This document shows, in pieces, positions 14,486-16,602 of a DNA stretch of 16,602 nt. Location of the stretch: positions 1 to 16,602 of the forward strand of contig JADZDV010000015.1 in NCBI GenBank assembly GCA_020850915.1, in the 5' to 3' direction. Made by a program: the position numbers and the translations under genes. Below the pieces are notes generated by a model. That model searched no databases. It was not told where the DNA came from and worked only from the letters and a program-made list of their open reading frames with translations. Every line of letters begins with the position of its first letter. Position 1 is the first letter of the stretch. The DNA comes from Chloroflexota bacterium (GTDB lineage Bacteria > Chloroflexota > UBA6077 > JADZDV01).

Positions 14486-16602
14486 ATGCCGCGGTACATC
14501 GGCGTCTCGGTGCGCCGGCCTGACGATGGGCGTCTCGTCACCGGGCGGGGGCGCTACCTGGACGACCTGCGCGTGCCCGGGATGCTCCATCTCGCGTTCA
14601 CCCGGAGCAGTCACGCCCACGCGCGGATTCTGGGTGTGGGTCTCGCCGCGGCACGCGCCGTCCCTGGCGTGGCCGCCGCCTTCTCCGCCGCCGAACTGGG
14701 CGATCTGGGCAACGTCCCCTGCATTCCTTTCCCGGCCGGCACGCCGGCCGCACCCTTTCCCCCCATGGCCCGTGATCGCGTCCGCTTCGTCGGCGACCTG
14801 CTCGCGGGCGTCGCGGCCGAGACGCGTTACCAGGCGGAGGACGGTGCCCGCGCGGTGGTGATCGACTATGATCCACTCCCCGTCGTCACGGACGCCCTGG
14901 CCGCCATTGCCGACGATGCCCCTCAGCTCCACACGTGCGCGCCCGGCAACGTGGCCTATCGTGCCGAGCTGCGCGGCGGCGACGTGGACACCGCCTTCGC
15001 TCGCGCGTCCCGTGTCGTCCGTGCCTCCGCCTACCACAGCCGTCTCGCGGCCATCGCCATGGAGCCGCGCGGCCTGGTCGCGATTCCCCAGGCCGATGGC
15101 GAGCTGCTCGTCTACATCTCTCACCAGGCGCCTCACCTCTTCCGCGCCCAGCTCGCCGACACCCTCGGACTCTCGGAGCACCGCATCCGGGTCGTCGTGC
15201 CGGACGTCGGCGGCGGCTTTGGCGTCAAGACGTTCGCCTATCGCGAGGACATCGTTGCCTGCCGTGTCGCCCTCCTGCTCGATCGCCCGGTCAAGTGGCA
15301 CGCCACACGCATCGAGGACGTTGTCGCCACCAACCAGGCGCGCGACCAGTACGACTGGATCGAGGGTGCCTTCGACCAGCAGAGCCGCCTGCTCGCCATC
15401 CGCACCCGCACCATCGCCAACCTCGGCGCCTACATGTTCGGCCGCGGTGCCCGTCCCCCCATGCGCGTGGCGGAGTACGCCAGCGGCGCCTATCGCGTCG
15501 GCGCCCAGGCCTCGGAAGTGGCCGTCGTCTACACCAACACTGGCCCCACCGCTCCCTACCGCGGAGCTGGCCGCCCTGAGGCCGCCTTCCTCGTCGAGCG
15601 CCTGATGGATACCGCCGCCCGCGAGCTGTCCATCGACCCCATCGAGCTGCGCCAGCGCAACTTCATCCCACCAGACGCCTTCCCCCACCGCACCCCGACC
15701 GGCACGCTCTATGACAGCGGCGACTACCCCCGCCTGCTGGAGACCGCCGTCAAAGCCGCCGACTATGACGCCTGGTGCGACGAGCGCGACCGCCGCCGCG
15801 CGGCCGGCGAGCTCGTCGGCATCGGCGTGGCCACCTTCATTGAGAATACGGCCGACGGCTGGGAGAGCGGCAGCGTCCGCGTCGCCCCGGACGGCTCGGT
15901 CACCGCCATCAGCGGCGCCAACGCGATGGGCCAGGGCATCACCACCGCCCTCGGCCAGATCGTGGCCGAGAAGCTCGGCGTCGAGTTCGAGCGCGTCCGC
16001 GTCCTCGTCGGCGATACCGCCGTTGTGGCAAACGGCGTCGGTAGCGTCGGCAGCCGCAGCACCGCCCTGGCCGGCACGGCCCTGGTTATGGCCTCGGACC
16101 GGGTGATCGAGCAGGCGCTCACCGTCGGCGCGCACCTGCTCGAGGCCCCGCTGGCAGACCTCGAGTACATTGAGGGCGCGGTCCAGGTGAAGGGCGCCCC
16201 GGACCGCGGTGCCAGCCTCAGCCAGCTCGCCCGCGCTGCGCACCCCGGTCTCGGCGGCAGCGTCCCCTTCGAACCGGGCCTGGCGGCCAGCGCCACGTTC
16301 CTCACCGAGGGCGAGGCGATCGCCGCCGGCGCCTACCTCGCCTTCGCCTCCGTCGATCGCGAGACGGGCCGGGTCGCCCTCGAGCGCCTCGTCGCCTGCG
16401 ACGACTCCGGCGTCATCGTCAACCCGATGCTGGCCGAGGCGCAGGTCATGGGCGCCATCGCCCAGGGGGTCGGCGAGGCGCTCGGCGAGCGGCTCGTCTA
16501 CGACGAGGCCGGACAGCTCGTGACTGCCTCCTTGCTGGACTACGCCGTCCCGATCGCCGCCGGCGTCCCAGACGCGACATTGAGCCACCTCGAGACGCCC
16601 AG
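14486..16602 (+). CDS. Xanthine dehydrogenase-family molybdopterin-binding subunit (3' truncated)
   Basis: The frame stays open from ATG 14486 to the window edge: 705 codons, the C-terminus is missing. It starts MPRYIGVSVRRPDDGRLVTG, the usual opening of the large subunit of CoxL/XdhA-type molybdenum hydroxylases, followed by GRYLDDLRVPGMLHLAF and RSSHAHARI. The first part (about 1-115) is the aldehyde oxidase a/b hammerhead domain. The cofactor-binding domain has DVGGGFGVK (240-248), APYRGAGRPEA near 358 and MGQGITTALGQ. It lacks the AYxCSFR loop of form I CO dehydrogenase and has YRGAGR instead, so it probably hydroxylates an aldehyde, purine or other heterocycle. The catalytic Glu expected in a GEGG-type motif lies beyond the window. 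A G-run (GGGGGG) six bases upstream may serve as ribosome-binding site. FAD and [2Fe-2S] subunits would be expected beside it but are not in view. Confidence 0.92.
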   Translation, partial: MPRYIGVSVRRPDDGRLVTGRGRYLDDLRVPGMLHLAFTRSSHAHARILGVGLAAARAVPGVAAAFSAAELGDLGNVPCIPFPAGTPAAPFPPMARDRVRFVGDLLAGVAAETRYQAEDGARAVVIDYDPLPVVTDALAAIADDAPQLHTCAPGNVAYRAELRGGDVDTAFARASRVVRASAYHSRLAAIAMEPRGLVAIPQADGELLVYISHQAPHLFRAQLADTLGLSEHRIRVVVPDVGGGFGVKTFAYREDIVACRVALLLDRPVKWHATRIEDVVATNQARDQYDWIEGAFDQQSRLLAIRTRTIANLGAYMFGRGARPPMRVAEYASGAYRVGAQASEVAVVYTNTGPTAPYRGAGRPEAAFLVERLMDTAARELSIDPIELRQRNFIPPDAFPHRTPTGTLYDSGDYPRLLETAVKAADYDAWCDERDRRRAAGELVGIGVATFIENTADGWESGSVRVAPDGSVTAISGANAMGQGITTALGQIVAEKLGVEFERVRVLVGDTAVVANGVGSVGSRSTALAGTALVMASDRVIEQALTVGAHLLEAPLADLEYIEGAVQVKGAPDRGASLSQLARAAHPGLGGSVPFEPGLAASATFLTEGEAIAAGAYLAFASVDRETGRVALERLVACDDSGVIVNPMLAEAQVMGAIAQGVGEALGERLVYDEAGQLVTASLLDYAVPIAAGVPDATLSHLETP

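Noticed and set aside
11704..14523. 939-residue plus-strand frame opposite fdhA
   Set aside because: It is antisense to clear formate dehydrogenase sequence, has an Arg/Pro/His-rich composition and no recognisable motif; it is a by-product of GC-rich codons.
14411..16588. 725-residue minus-strand frame opposite the molybdenum hydroxylase gene
   Set aside because: Its Gly/Ala/Asp/Glu-rich sequence has no domain, while the plus strand encodes an unbroken, motif-rich XdhA/CoxL-type protein across the same bases.

Overview
The window is GC-rich, bacterial and densely coded, with a strong preference for G or C at third codon positions. It most resembles a Chloroflexota genome, perhaps the Thermomicrobia/Sphaerobacter side. 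That is an inference from gene content: a large secreted lytic transglycosylase/M23/beta-propeller protein with a C-terminal region of a kind I associate with Chloroflexi secreted proteins, a CoxL/XdhA-type molybdenum hydroxylase, and a respiratory formate dehydrogenase with an NrfD-type anchor. No rRNA or tRNA is present to confirm this.

Layout. (1) 1-379 is non-coding and carries copies of a short dispersed repeat and a perfect 16-bp inverted repeat. (2) 380-3568 (-) encodes the secreted multidomain cell-wall hydrolase. (3) 3569-3948 is a spacer holding a C-terminal remnant of a short-chain dehydrogenase. (4) 3949-6433 (-) is a probable three-gene operon: zinc-ribbon protein, quinone-oxidoreductase-like MDR enzyme, and an M24-fold protein that has lost most metal ligands. 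(5) cutA is divergent at 6473-6799 (+). (6) 6890-7388 (-) holds a decayed carboxymuconolactone-decarboxylase-like gene with an in-frame stop. (7) A cupin gene (-) and a TetR regulator (+) diverge from a shared region of CTAGAGT boxes. (8) 8664-9040 (+) is a twice-frameshifted DUF4383-type membrane-protein gene. (9) 9188-14130 (-) is a formate dehydrogenase operon, fdhA-fdhB-nrfD. (10) From 14486 (+) to the window end runs the large subunit of a xanthine-dehydrogenase-family molybdenum enzyme, cut off at its 3' end.

The most informative feature is fdhA. Its reading frame is interrupted by one UGA at 13588-13590, exactly where FDH-N/FDH-O enzymes carry selenocysteine. A hairpin with a GGUCU loop follows, at the spacing I recall for the E. 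coli fdhF SECIS element. A standard gene caller would split this gene into two proteins of 181-202 and about 836 residues; it should be read as one selenoprotein of about 1021 residues. FdhA passes formate electrons to the four-cluster FdhB, and the NrfD subunit presumably passes them to quinone. No Tat signal is visible on FdhA, which makes the side of the membrane uncertain.

Three decayed genes in about 16 kb (SDR tail, CMD-like gene, DUF4383 gene) suggest active gene loss between intact operons. Sequencing error is an alternative for the frameshifts. No CRISPR array, insertion sequence or transposase was seen.
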